Assembly: GCA_035578175.1 (NCBI GenBank)
Contig: JAQMRL010000016.1
Location: forward strand, 1,365,501 to 1,429,500
Origin: Catonia carolina
Lineage: Eukaryota; Arthropoda; Insecta; Hemiptera; Achilidae
Direction: 5' to 3'
DNA: 64,000 bases
The notes beneath the pieces were generated by a model, which saw only the letters and a program-made list of their open reading frames with translations, had not been told where the DNA came from and made no database searches. A program made the position numbers and the translations under genes. Of the stretch, positions 1 to 9,945 are shown in pieces; position 1 is the first letter of the stretch; each line of letters opens with the position of its first letter.

Positions 1-642
1 TAATAAATAACGAATGATTCACAATTTTTGAAGACGAAACCAATAGTTGAAGCTTTTACACTTTTCCGTTCATTGTCGTAATTATTCTTTCTATATAATT
101 TAATTCCTTTGTAGTATGAATATTATAAGTTTAACCGATGCAAATAAAGTTTTTAAAACTTATCAACAATTCAACAAGTATAGTTGCGCTACCTAGCGCC
201 AGTTTTTTGTATTTATAAAACGGACGTTTTCCATAAAGGAGGGAACGAAGTGGTCGTGTTTTTGCTTATAAACCTGAATAAAATAATTAGTAATATTAAA
301 CAGTTGTAGGTTATTTTAGAACCGAAAATCGGATCGTGGGTTCGAGGAATCTACAGTCGACCAAACTAACTGATTGGTAAATTGTGTTTTTGTTTTATTC
401 ACTAGATGAAGAGTATTAAAATCTTTTCAGGTTATGTTTGGGAGTCGAAACTTATAAAAAGTTTAATAGAGGATGTGTATTCGGTTATTGTAATCAAGTG
501 TAGTGGGCACTGCAGATTTAATTAGAGACGGTTTTGTGTTCGGTTGTGAAAATTATTCGGTCAGTGTTTACAAGATACAACTCGTTTCATTTGGCCTAGG
601 GCCATGCCCTGTAATGTGCTCCAGAAATAATGAATCTACAAA
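1..642 (+). pseudogene. U family copy 1 (5' part of decayed multi-exon gene)
   Basis: This is the first of at least eight copies of a dispersed gene-like repeat. An ATG at 406 opens a short frame (begins MKSIKIFSGYVWESK) that stops after about 40 codons. A second frame continues through CENYSVSVYKI to a GTAATG donor-like site at 611. The two parts are out of frame here but are joined in copy 2. The copy ends abruptly at ~642, where an antisense LINE fragment starts, so exons c-f are missing. I do not recognise the protein; the gene model rests on comparing copies. Confidence 0.45.
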
Positions 643-1474
643 AAAAATTCGTGCACACTGTAAAATGTTTCATCAATCAAATATTGTTTTAGTTTTTTTT
701 TAACATGACTTTAATTGTCACAACTTTTTAAACCTTGTGGAAATTTATTGATGTATTTTCTACCATCATAAGTTGGTTTTGGTTCAAACAATTTAGTGTT
801 GTGATTAGCAACATAATAATCAATTCTGTTTCTTGTGTAGCGGCTGTGGACATCTAAATTCTGTAAAAAGGTATTTTGCTTTACGTACATTATCACTTCA
901 AAAATGTACAAAAAAGGAACTGCGAGCAATTTGCAGCTCTTTAAATAGTGATCTGCATGAGGTAAGGTGGTTGACTCCCTTCATACACCTAACGGCCATT
1001 TCTGTATTATAAAAACTCGTGCAATGTTACACTGTGATGAATTACCCCATACTAATATGGCATTCCTGATATGAGATAAAATTAACCAATGATAAGCTGC
1101 TACTAGCAGTTTTTTAAAATGTAATCTGGCAATTTCTTTTAAAGCAAATACTCCAGATGATATTTTACCACAAATTTGATCAGTATAACAATCCCATGAT
1201 AGAGTTCTATGTAGTGACACTTCTAGAAACTTTACTGTTTGCACATGATCTAGGATATTATTTTGTATAAAGACATCCGCTTCTCTGTTTTCCCTTACAT
1301 TGTGTTCTGTTTTGAACTGTAAGTACTGACACTTTTCCCATTAACTGTTAACATTAATTGATTCAGAAAAATTGGACTACGGATTCTATGCTAACGAGCA
1401 TTCACTTCGAGACTATAGGCCTATACAAGTTAACTTTTGTTTATGATTGAAGTATCATCAACAAACAGATGTAA
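643..1474 (-). pseudogene. Jockey-like LINE fragment (C-terminal part of RT ORF)
   Basis: On the minus strand, broken frames match the C-terminal part of the reverse transcriptase in the fuller LINE copies at 13.8-16.0 and 57.6-59.9 kb. Shared segments include TVKFLEVSLHRTLSWDCYTD and, nearer the 3' end, the VKQNTFLQNLDVHSRYTRNR stretch. The fragment starts at about the catalytic ADD region (near 1460) and joins U copy 2 directly. It is nearly identical to 38581-39432, which has the same junctions, so both descend from one arrangement by segmental duplication. Confidence 0.75.
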
Positions 1475-2121
1475 CCAATGGTTGAAGCTTTTACTTATTT
1501 CATGTGATTATTCTATAATTATAATTAAATTCCTTTGTAGTATCAATATTATAATTATTTTAACCTATGGAAATAACGTTTTTAAAAACGTATCTACACC
1601 GCATAGTTGCGCTATCTAGCGGCAGGTTTTCCATTTACATAATGGATGCTTTTTCTTTTTTAGTTGGAAAGGAAAGTGATCTTGTGTTTGTAAATAAACG
1701 TGAAGAAAATAAATAGTACTATTAAACAGTTATAGGCTATTATAGAAAAGTGGAAAGTGGGTTCGAAAAATCTGCAGTCGACCAAACTAACTGATTGGTA
1801 AATTGTTTTTGTTTTATTTACTAGATGAAGGGTATTAAAATCTTTTCAGGTTATGTTTGGGAGTCGAAACTTATAAAAAGTTTAATAGAGGATGTGTATT
1901 CGGTTATTCTAATCAAGTGTACTGGGCACTGCAGATTTAAAATTAGAGACGGTTTTGTGTTCAGTTGTGAAAATTATTCGGTCAGTGTTTACAAGATTAA
2001 ACTAGTTTCATTTGTATTAGGGTCATGCCTTCTAACGTGGTCCAGAAATAATGAATCTACAAAATTGATTATTTTAAAAATTGGCGACCTCTTGAAGAAT
2101 GAACGGTTCTGTATTTATTGA
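1475..2121 (+). pseudogene. U family copy 2, longest open first exon (ORF 1825-2121)
   Basis: The ORF begins at ATG 1825 and runs 98 codons. It is the only copy in which MKGIKIFSGYVWESK and CENYSVSVYKI are read in one frame, because two extra A's near 1940 join them. The donor-like GTAACG seen in other copies after a Gly-Ser-Cys-Pro segment is CTAACG here, so splicing into exon c would be lost; exons c-f are also absent from this copy. The sequence just upstream (TGCGCTATCTAGCGGCAG, GTCGACCAAACTAACTGATTGG) is shared by all copies. No known domain is recognised. Confidence 0.45.
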
Positions 2122-3614
2122 TTTTAAGAACGTATCAACACCGTATAAAATTGAGCTATCTAGCGACAGTTTTTTAATTTACAAAATGGACTCTTCGTTT
2201 TAAGGTGGGAAAGAAGTGATCGTGTGTTAGTAAATAAACCAGGAGAAAACAATTAGTACTATTAAACAGTAATAGGTTATTATAAAAAATTGGATAGTGG
2301 ATTCAAGAATCTGCAGTCGACCAAACTAACTGATTGGTAAATGATGTTTTTGTTTTATACACTAGACAACGTGTTTTGAAATCTTTTCAGGTTATGTGTG
2401 AGAAGCGAAACTTATTGTGAACACGGTTAAATGAAAAGTTTATTAGAGAATGTGTATTCGCTTACACTAATAAAGAGTACTGGGCACTGCAGATTTAATT
2501 AGAGACGGTTTATTGTTCAGTTGTGAATATTATTCGGTCAGTGTTTACAAGATCCGAACTAGTTTCATTTTTCCTTGGGTTATGCCCTGTAACGTGGTCC
2601 AGAAATGCTGAATATAGTTACCTTATTGTTTTAAAAATAAAAATTTGTGATCGTTTAATGAACGATTCTGCATATTATAATGACTTTTGCTTTAACCGAC
2701 TTTTTTCAACAAGGTCAGACGGTTTTTACAACATTGGAGCTTTAAGGAAACATGATAGTACACGAGGTTCTATTAATCTTAATTAATATTTAATCGTTAC
2801 AGCCTAAACTAACTTATTTATTTGTACCGAAGATTAAGTTGTAAGGTGTAAAACATAACCTCAAACTTCGGAATCGAAATGTTTCTAAAGTCGGTTTTTA
2901 AAAAGAGTTCAGAGGTATAAAATAGCCATTGTTTAACAAGCAAATTCATGCCTTCCCAAATAATATTTTGAAAGATGCCCGTGACTTAATTGAGCAATTT
3001 GTTGAAAATAAATGTGTCATAGTTTGTCAACAAAGGTAGCTAGTATAAATTTGATGTAATAAACTTATGTCCAAGTGGTTCATGTAATTACCATTAAGTC
3101 TATTAGGCAATTTCTGTAGCATTGTCTTTAGCTGTTGCTGATTACAGGTGAAAATTATTGGCTAGAAGTAACCATTGATATGAAAATATGTCCACATTGG
3201 TACATGCATGTATGGTGAATGTACATTGTATTTCAGTTGGACCTAATGTTATTGTTTTCTTGTGCGCAGGCAGCCTTGAAGTACACCACAATATAAATTA
3301 CTTGAGATACCATCCTGTGCTGGGACTGAATCTTAAATATCATTCAAAAAGGAAGTCTCATTGACAATTCAGTATCCAAGAATACTAGCCAATTAAGTGA
3401 ATTTTCATTAAAGGTATGTTAGTTTTATTTCATTGAAATTTTGTGAAATTCATTGTAATTAATTCGGTTTTGATGTTTTTCTAAAGAGGACAATTTTAAA
3501 AAGGAATTTATGCATACAGAATTAATAGTATTTGTGACTGTCCATAGGAAAAGGGACCCAAGTCAAAAGTAAGGTTATGAGTGCTTCTTGCAGACAATTT
3601 AATGCTGAAACATT
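2122..3614 (+). pseudogene. U family copy 3, exons c-f present but mutated
   Basis: Exon-like segments are visible. Exon c is 2803-2840, with acceptor TTACAG and donor GTAAGG. Exon d is 2913-3025, with acceptor TTCAG. Exon e is 3148-3214, with acceptor ATTACAG. Exon f is 3274-3364, with acceptor GCAGGCAG and stop TGA. Joined, they would read in one frame, but exon d has a TAG at AAATAGCC and its donor is GTCAAC instead of GTAAAG. In the first exon an extra base breaks the CENYS frame. Sequence after the stop (to ~3614) is shared with other copies and runs into a truncated HEL repeat. Confidence 0.5.
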
Positions 3615-4107
3615 TATATTTAAGATTGCAGCTGTAATATGCATTTTAGAGAAAAATTGTATTTAAGACAAGTTGTAGAGAATTTAAAAAAACTACAGCT
3701 TTTATTTCAAACATTTTTTGTATAACGCTTAGTTTTTACAGTAGCCGAATTAGCGATTTTCTGTTGTTTTCTCACGAAAACATGTTGAAAAACCGATATT
3801 TTTTTAAGATTGCAGCATTAGCATGCATTTTACAACAAAAGTGTATATAATCTAATTTATAAGAAAATTAAAAGCTCTACAACTTTTATTTAGAGCATTT
3901 TTGTCTACAGTGCCTAGTTTAGCGTGAAAGAGTGATTTTCCATATTTTTAAGCCAAACTAAGGTTGATTTTCATTTTGCACCTTTTCACTCATGATTAAA
4001 ATTAGGTTATGTTTATTGGGGTTAGTTTTTGTTTATTACTAATGTTAGGATATATTGTTAAATTTTTGCATTGACAAGAGAAAGTTGTGTGAGTTTTACA
4101 CCAGATT
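3615..4107 (+). mobile_element. HEL repeat, 5'-truncated, sense
   Basis: Contains both 177-bp internal repeats (starting near 3620 and 3806) and the 3' end: GACAAGAGAAAGTTGTG, a shortened terminal hairpin region, then CACCAGA. The 5' half is missing; the copy begins next to the U flank. The same truncation is seen at 17610, 41520 and 61470, so it predates the duplication of the block. Confidence 0.8.
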
Positions 4108-4510
4108 TTTTTATTGTTATTTATAAAAAAAGTACAGAATTTTCAAAAAAAAGGTTAATTAACACTAATTTTTGTAAAATTGCAATGAAAGTGGGTTAAT
4201 ATTTCATCAGTGATGATATTGTTCAATTGGTGTTTACTCTCCGTGTCTCTGTCAGATGCCATCTCTTACTGATGTAACATTATGTGCTGAATCATGTGAT
4301 GTCTTCAAATAATTCATATCTCAAATAGTTAACACTGTGTAACAGATTTATATGAGGTCATATCAAATGTAAAAATTCACAAACGGACAAAGAATTAAAA
4401 AATTTTATTGTAATTTAACATACAACAAGATAAAAGGTTACAATTTTGTTTTCTATTTTAACAAATTGCATTTGTATTTGAATTAATACTAAGAAAACTA
4501 ATCTAAAAAA
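4108..4510. repeat. Spacer S between inverted HEL copies
   Basis: About 400 bp separating a sense and an antisense HEL copy. Close relatives lie at 18099-18503, 42038-42418 and 61971-62373, always in the same position. It contains conserved segments such as GATGATATTGTTCAATTGGTG and CATCTCTTACTGATGTAACA. No open reading frame or RNA motif is recognised. Confidence 0.75.
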
Positions 4511-5383
4511 ATCGGTTTGTGAAACACTCGCACAACTTTCTCTTGCCAATGCAAATAATTTACAATATAACCTAACATTAGTAATGAAACATTAGGAATA
4601 AACAAAAACTAACCCCAATAAACATTACTTAATTTTAATTATGAGTGAAAGAAACAAAATGAAAATCAACTTGATATGATGATCACTCTTTCACACTAAA
4701 CTAGGCTCTGTAGAGAAAAATGCTATAAATAAAAGTTGTAGAACTTTTAATTTCCTATAAATTTGATTATATACACTTTTGTTGTAAAATGCATACGAAA
4801 GCCGAAATCATAAAAAAATTGATTTTTCACAAGTTTTCGTGAGAAAAAAACGGAATAGCGTTTTTCTGTTTTTTTACCGCTAAGGTAACCATTATACAAA
4901 AAACGTTTGAAATAAACGTTGTAGGATTTTAAATTTTCTGAAAATTTTATTAAATGCATTTTTCTGTTAAAATGCATATTAAAGCCGCAATCTTATAAAA
5001 ACAATTTCTTTACATGAAAACAGCCTCGCCAAAATTTTCAGCAAACATGGCGCCTACCCTATCTTGTAGAGCATAAAAAATTTAGTAAACGAAGCAATTT
5101 TTTAAAAAAATTGTTAAGACCCATTTTTTGAGAAAATCGTAAAAAAGTGAAAAATGACATTTATAAACTACTACTTCCGGTTGAACGATTGTGATGAAAA
5201 TGTTCGTGTCGGGTCCGTTTGTGATATCTAACTTAAGTTTAATGTTTCAAGTATGTACAATGTTCCGTTCTTGAGATATTATGTTCACATACACAAACCA
5301 GTCGCTAAAAACATGTTTTTTTAATTCAGGGGGTGTGAAAACATGTATATCCGATGAAAACTTGATTTCAAAAAATCAACATG
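4511..5383 (-). mobile_element. HEL repeat, antisense, 5' tip lost
   Basis: The + strand starts with the reverse complement of the HEL 3' end (GTGAAACACTCGCACAACTTTCTCTTGCC) and runs through both internal repeats and the GGTTGAACGATT segment. It ends at ATCAACATG, where it joins the last exons of U. The junction lies at a shared ATGAAAA-like sequence, suggesting recombination rather than transposition. Confidence 0.8.
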
Positions 5384-5755
5384 ATATGAAAATATGTCCA
5401 CTTTGGTACATGCATGTATGGTGAATGTACATTGTATTTCAGTTGGACCTAATGTTATTGTTTTCTTGTGCGCAGGCAGCCTTGAAGTACACCACAATAT
5501 AAATTACTTGAGATACCATCCTGTGCTGGGACTGAATCTTAAATATCATTGGAAAAGGAAGTCTCATTGACAATTCAGTATCCAAGAAAACTAGCCAATT
5601 AAGTGAATTTTCATTAAAGGTAAGTTTCTTTTATTTCATTAAAATTAAATTCTGGAAATTCATTATAATTATTTCTGTTTAGATATTTTTCTAAAGAGTA
5701 AAATTTTGATACTACTTTATGTGAACAGAATTAATAGTATATATTATGGGCATTC

Positions 5756-5759
<4 letters not shown>
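5384..5759 (+). pseudogene. U family, isolated exons e-f
   Basis: Only the last part of exon e (from ATGAAAATATGTCC), the 59-bp intron ending GCGCAGGCAG, and exon f with its TGA stop are present, fused to the end of an antisense HEL copy. Exon f still reads VHHNINYLRYHPVLGLN in frame. The following ~120 bp match the post-stop flank of the other copies and provide the SINE target site at 5748-5759. Confidence 0.55.
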
Positions 5760-5791
<32 letters not shown>

Positions 5792-5954
5792 GTTTAACGT
5801 CCGACTGTTCTGCAATTACTGCTAATGCAGACGGTGAAGGGTGAAATGATATTTTGTAACGTATGAAAAAATGCCATGCCTGAATGGGATTCGAACCCAA
5901 GACCGCATGATGAGAGGCGAGCACGTTACCAACTGCGCCAATGCGGCCGACAAA
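5760..5954 (-). mobile_element. tRNA-derived SINE, full length, with poly(A) tail
   Basis: Read on the minus strand, it starts with a tRNA-like head: box A region TGGCGCAGTTGGTAACGTGC and box B GGTTCGAATCC. A tRNA-unrelated body follows (CTTCACCGTCTGCATTAGCAG), and it ends in a long A run (poly-T at 5760-5790 on the + strand). A perfect 12-bp target duplication, GGGCATTCGATT, lies at 5748-5759 and 5955-5966. The duplication and tail mark it as a retroposed SINE, not a tRNA gene. It is the youngest-looking copy of a family also seen at 13040 and 56878. Confidence 0.92.
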
Positions 5955-5966
5955 GGGCATTCGATT

Positions 5967-6198
5967 AAGAAGGTTCATGTTGTAACCAGATGATGAATTG
6001 TTGCCACCTGTTTGAAGCAGAATAGTGTGTGTCTGTTACATTGGTAAGAGTGTGCAATGTCCGTGTGAAACATAATAGCAACCTGAGTTTGAAGCTCAAT
6101 TGTTAAAAGAATATGGCATCGAGTGTAACGCACCATATGTCAAATTAATGCTGGTTTCATTGCGTGGAACGGTGAAAACTTGAAATTTTTGTCTATTT
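5967..6198. other. Unassigned 230-bp stretch
   Basis: Continues from the right target-site copy of the SINE to the start of a HEL element. No frame, repeat family or RNA structure is recognised. Confidence 0.4.
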
Positions 6199-7109
6199 TT
6201 ACTTTCTCTTGCCTATATGAATGTATAGGAAGGAAAGTTTTGTTTTTATGTCAATTTCTTGAAAATTGAGTTTTCACCGGATCTACACTTTGTTAGACCC
6301 CCTGAACCCAAAAAACATGTTTTTAGTGTGATTGGTGTATGTGTGTGTTTGTATACAGAATATCTTAAGTCCGGAACATTGTACAAACTTGAAACTTAAG
6401 TTACTTACTACTACCAGACTCGACAAGAACATTTTCATCAAAATCGGTCAACCGGAAGTAGTAGTTTAGTTGTGTAATTTTTCACTTTTTTGCGATTTTC
6501 TCAAAAAGTGGTCTATGTTTTTTTTTTTAATCACCTGGTTTATTACATTTTTTATGCTCTACAAGATACGGTAGGCGCTATGTTTGCTGAAATCTTAGTG
6601 AGGCAATTTTTACGTAAAATAATTGTCTCTTTTAAGATTACGGCTTTAATATGCATTTAAGCGCAAAAACTTATATAATAAAAGTTGTAGAGAATTTAAA
6701 ATCCTACAACTTTTATTGCAAAAAAATTTTATTTTTAACGCTTAGTTTAATGGTACTTAGCTATTTGCTGTACTTTTCTCATGAAAACTGGTGAAAAATC
6801 GATTTTTTAAAGATTTCGACATTAGTATGCATATTACGACAAAAGTTTATAATATCAAATTTATAGGAAATTAAAAGATCAACAACTTTTTATCAGAGCA
6901 GTTTTCTCTACAGACCCTAGTTTAGCAGAAAGGAGTGATTTTCCGTATTTTTAAGCCAAACTGAGGTCAATTTTCATTTTGCATCTTTCACTTTTGATTA
7001 AAATAAGGTTGCGTTTTTTAAGGTTAGGTTTTTGTTTATTTCTAATGTTAGGTTATATCAGTATATTTGCATTGGCAAGAGAAAGTTGTGTGAGTGTTTC
7101 ACACCAGAT
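6199..7109 (+). mobile_element. HEL repeat, sense, nearly complete
   Basis: Starts TTACTTTCTCTTGCC within the 5' hairpin and ends GGCAAGAGAAAG-TTGTGTGAGTGTTTCACACCAGA. The microsatellite is short (TGTGTGTGTTTG near 6350). Both 177-bp internal repeats are present. The second HEL copy begins immediately after its terminal T's, so the two stand head to tail. The ORF spanning 6979-7296 crosses this junction and is not a gene. Confidence 0.85.
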
Positions 7110-7110
7110 T

Positions 7111-8028
7111 TTTACTTTCTCTTGCCTATATGTTTTTTGTGTATTGTTTTCATGTCGATTTTTCGAAATCGAGTTTTTACCGGATCTATACGTTTTCAGA
7201 CCCCCTGAACCCAAAAAAAAACATGTTTTTAGCGATCGGTCTGTGTGTGTGCGCGTATACAAAATATCTCAAGAACGGAACATCGTGCGAACTTGAAACT
7301 TAAGTTACATACCCTTACCGGACCCCAAACGAACATTTTCATCAAAATCGGTCAACTGGAAGTAGTTTATTTGTATAATTTTTCACTTTTTTGCGATTTT
7401 CTCAAAAACTGGTTTTTCGATTTTTTTTGAAAATTGCCTCATTTACTCAATTTTTTGTTCTGTACAAGATAGAGTAGGCGCCATGTTTGCTGAAATTCTT
7501 GGTGAGGGTGTTTTTACGTAAAAAAAAGTATTTTATTAAGATTACGGCTTTAATATGTATTATAGCGCAGAAATTTATACAATAAAAAATGTAGAGAATT
7601 TAAAATTCTACAACTTATTTCAAACATTTTGTTTGTATAACGCTTAGTTTAGCGGTAATTAGCGATTTGCTGTTTTCTCTCACGAAAACATATGAAAAAC
7701 CGATTTATTTAAGATTTCGGCCTTAGTATTCATTTTATGACACAAGTGTATAAAATCAAATTTATAAAAAATTAAAAGATCTACAACTTTTTTTTAAAGC
7801 ATTTTTCTCTACAGAGAGTAGTTTAATGTGAAAGAGTGATTTTCTGTATTTTTAGGCCAAACTGAGATTGATTTTCATTTTGCATCTTTCATATATGATT
7901 AAAATTAGGTCATATTTATTGAGGTTAGTTTTTTGTTTATTTCTAATGTTTTATTACTAATGTTAGGTTTTATTGTTTAAATTATTTGCATTGGCAAGAG
8001 TAGGTCGTGTGAGTGTTTAACACCAGAT
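7111..8028 (+). mobile_element. HEL repeat, sense, second of a tandem pair
   Basis: Begins TTACTTTCTCTTGCC immediately after the CCAGA end of the preceding copy and finishes ...GTGTGAGTGTTTAACACCAGA at ~8028. The 5' hairpin has a deletion (CCTATATG is followed by TTTTTTGTG). The two tandem copies are clearly diverged from each other, so the pair is old. Confidence 0.85.
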
Positions 8029-8224
8029 TTTTTGTTATGTTTAGGCAAAATGATACATTTGGTTTGAAACTAAAATGTATAGTGTGTGACAAAGTTTCAG
8101 AGGAAAAATAAAAGTACTGTACCAAATACTAGTGCTTGTATAGTATATGCCGGGTACGGGCAACAATAAAACAATTATTCTAATGTATCGTCAGAATGAT
8201 GGAAATTACTTATGTAAAGTTTTG

Positions 8225-8520
8225 TTTTAATTCCTAATGTGTGTACATTACAATCTGTCCCAATGAGATGAGAATGCTGTGTATGACGTATAAAGGAGGT
8301 GTAGTCTTGCACTGCCTCAGGCCAATTATTCCTGCGAGGGTATGGTTAATTGAACCCCAACCATCAAAGTACACCGGTAACCACTGTCTAGTATTCAAAT
8401 GCGTACAAAAGTAAAACTACCTTGACTAGGATTTGAACTAGGAACGTACGTCTCCTTAAATAGCTGTGTGTTGAGGTGAGTTGCAGTGACGACTTTACCT
8501 CTAGACTAACCTGGTGGGTA
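8225..8520 (-). mobile_element. tRNA-derived SINE (second family)
   Basis: The minus strand has a box A-like TTAGTCTAGAGGTAAAG and box B-like AGTTCAAATCC, about 60 bp apart with a long intervening segment. A tRNA-unrelated body follows (GGTTACCGGTGTACTTTG, CAATTAACCATACCC). Orthologous copies lie at the same place in the other two zinc-finger units, so it was present before duplication. Its exact ends are not visible; no clear target duplication was found. Confidence 0.55.
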
Positions 8521-8777
8521 CTTCAGTAAGGTGTGTGCATATGAAAAGTAAAGTGACTATAGATGATGGGTGAGGGAGGGACGGACGGGGAGTGGAGGAT
8601 ATCAGTTGCTCTTCTGTAAGGGCCACAAGCCAGTAACCGGCCTCTACCATCGGAAGTGACTGTACGTGATGGGCTGGGGGTGTGGTGGAGTAGAGCCAGT
8701 GCAGCCACAATTCAAATAACACAAGATCATGCCAAACAATTAAAAAAACAAACGTGATATTTTCTAGCGTTCATTTA

Positions 8778-8850
8778 AAAAAGTGTGAAACCATCACACA
8801 ACTTTCTCTTGCCAATTTAGATAATTAACAATATAACGTATGTTTATTAC
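8778..8850 (-). mobile_element. HEL 3' tip beside zinc-finger gene 1
   Basis: About 70 bp reading GTGTGAAACCATCACACAAC-TTTCTCTTGCC, then AATTAACAATATAACGTATG: the hairpin, subterminal motif and start of the body of an antisense HEL copy. The rest of the element is missing, and zinc-finger sequence follows in its place. The same tip lies upstream of the other two paralogues. Confidence 0.7.
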
Positions 8851-8922
8851 GTATACGTGATGCGTGGCAGTGCCACAGGTGTTTCTGTCATTAAATATAA
8901 TAAAATGTGTTGTTGTTTTCAG

Positions 8923-9945
8923 ATGGCTGATGCAACTGGAGTGGGAGTGGACTCTTCAAGCAGAACAGCCTCACAAGTCTGTAAATTATGTAGACTGGCT
9001 ACCATTGACTGCCACAACAAGAATAAACTCATTGCGTACTGTGCAAAGTGTAAGAAGAGATTACGTAAACAAAGAACCAAATCTTGGTATGGCAAAATTA
9101 AACAGCTGTACGACTCTTGTTTGACTTGCCTGAATACGTTCTATAATAACCTCTCATACGAACCACATGACTGTACACTAGAAGGCATATTCGTTTGTGA
9201 TGGTTGTGGCAGAGTATTCCTCCACAAGGAGAATATAACGCTACATGTAAGTAAATGTCACAAAATCATTTCAAAAATGAATGCAACTGTAAGTGAAAAC
9301 AATGGCCAAAGAGATTCAAAATCGGAATTGGAGTTGGAACATTGTGGGAGTACTTCTAGATTGAGTGAAAGTAGCAGTGGCCACAAGATGTCTAAATCAA
9401 CTGACAATGTGATTGGCCAGTCTAAATTACCCAAAACATGTAAAGATGTCACTTGTAGTATTTGTGGAAAGGTTTTAAGTTCTAAATCCGCTTTAACTTT
9501 ACATTTGCGTCTACATACAGGAGAGAAACCTTTTAAGTGTAAGTTTTGCAACAAAGATTTTAAACGACTTGGTGATTTAAAAACACATATGCGAATTCAT
9601 ACAGGAGAGAAACCTTTTAAATGTAAGTTTTGCAAAAAAAACTTTAAACAACTTCAACATTTAAAAACACATTTGCGAATTCATACGGGTGAGAAACCAT
9701 TCAAATGTAAATTCTGTAATAAGAAGTTTACACATTCATCTAGTTTAAATAGGCACCTGCGTTTACATACAGGGGAGAAGCCATTCAACTGTAAATTTTG
9801 TAATAAAAAGTTTACAGATTCATCTAGTTTAAGTACTCACATGCGTTTACATACAGGGGAGAAGCCATTCAACTGTAAATTCTGTAGTAAAAAGTTTACG
9901 TATTCATCTAGTTTAAGTAGACACATGCGTAGACATATAGAATAG
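8923..9945 (+). CDS. C2H2 zinc-finger protein, paralogue 1 (340 aa)
   Basis: A putative nuclear DNA-binding protein. The start is the ATG at 8923 (MADATGVGVD), immediately after a TTGTTGTTTTCAG acceptor-like site; the frame is open 22 codons further up, but that part looks intronic. Residues ~19-90 form a cysteine-rich N-terminal region (CKLC, CAKC, CLTC pairs), possibly a zinc-binding module unlike the classic ZAD. A lone C2H2 finger follows (CDGC...HVSKCH). After a serine-rich linker come six tandem fingers joined by TGEKPF linkers. Base-contact residues (-1,2,3,6) in the last three are H-S-S-R, D-S-S-T and Y-S-S-R. The first tandem finger has Leu in place of the usual Phe. It is intact and ~98% identical to paralogue 2. 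The function is unknown; a transcription factor or a transposon-silencing role are guesses from the family. Confidence 0.88.
   Translation: MADATGVGVDSSSRTASQVCKLCRLATIDCHNKNKLIAYCAKCKKRLRKQRTKSWYGKIKQLYDSCLTCLNTFYNNLSYEPHDCTLEGIFVCDGCGRVFLHKENITLHVSKCHKIISKMNATVSENNGQRDSKSELELEHCGSTSRLSESSSGHKMSKSTDNVIGQSKLPKTCKDVTCSICGKVLSSKSALTLHLRLHTGEKPFKCKFCNKDFKRLGDLKTHMRIHTGEKPFKCKFCKKNFKQLQHLKTHLRIHTGEKPFKCKFCNKKFTHSSSLNRHLRLHTGEKPFNCKFCNKKFTDSSSLSTHMRLHTGEKPFNCKFCSKKFTYSSSLSRHMRRHIE

Larger units (their letters stand above)
8029..8922 (+). repeat. Upstream flank of zinc-finger unit 1
   Basis: Shared with 28081-28335 plus 30281-31010 and with 46217-47143. It begins GTTATGTTTAGGCAAAATGATACATTTG, carries an antisense tRNA-derived SINE (8225-8520) and the 3' tip of an antisense HEL copy (8778-8850), and ends with a pyrimidine-rich splice-acceptor-like run TTGTTGTTTTCAG directly before the zinc-finger ATG. 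No upstream coding exon is recognised. Confidence 0.7.

Noticed and set aside
4108..4510. Spacer S as a possible structured non-coding RNA gene
   Set aside because: Its conservation equals that of the surrounding duplicated block, and no Pol III boxes or stable stem pattern were seen.
5880..5954. tRNA-like sequence with A and B boxes
   Set aside because: It is the head of a SINE with a poly(A) tail and a 12-bp target duplication, so it is not a tRNA gene. The tRNA-like segments at 8.4, 30.5, 33.6, 46.7 and 50.0 kb are also part of dispersed SINE bodies.
6979..7296. 105-codon ORF and several 60-110-codon ORFs in HEL repeats on both strands
   Set aside because: They cross repeat junctions, are not conserved among HEL copies and have no domain; they are chance frames in repeated DNA.
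8857..8922. Upstream extension of zinc-finger ORF 1 (22 extra codons, MMRGSATG...)
   Set aside because: It begins in sequence that ends with a typical acceptor (TTTTCAG) just before the next ATG and encodes an unlikely start; the ATG at 8923 is preferred. The same holds for the extensions at 30945 and 47045.
8878..8922. A 44-bp intron from ACAG|GTGTTT to TTTTCAG
   Set aside because: Too short for a typical insect intron; the acceptor probably pairs with a donor further upstream, not identified.
9258..9554. 98-codon antisense ORFs in the zinc-finger genes (also 31346-31642, 47479-47757)
   Set aside because: They are mirror frames of the conserved coding strand and lack any feature of their own.
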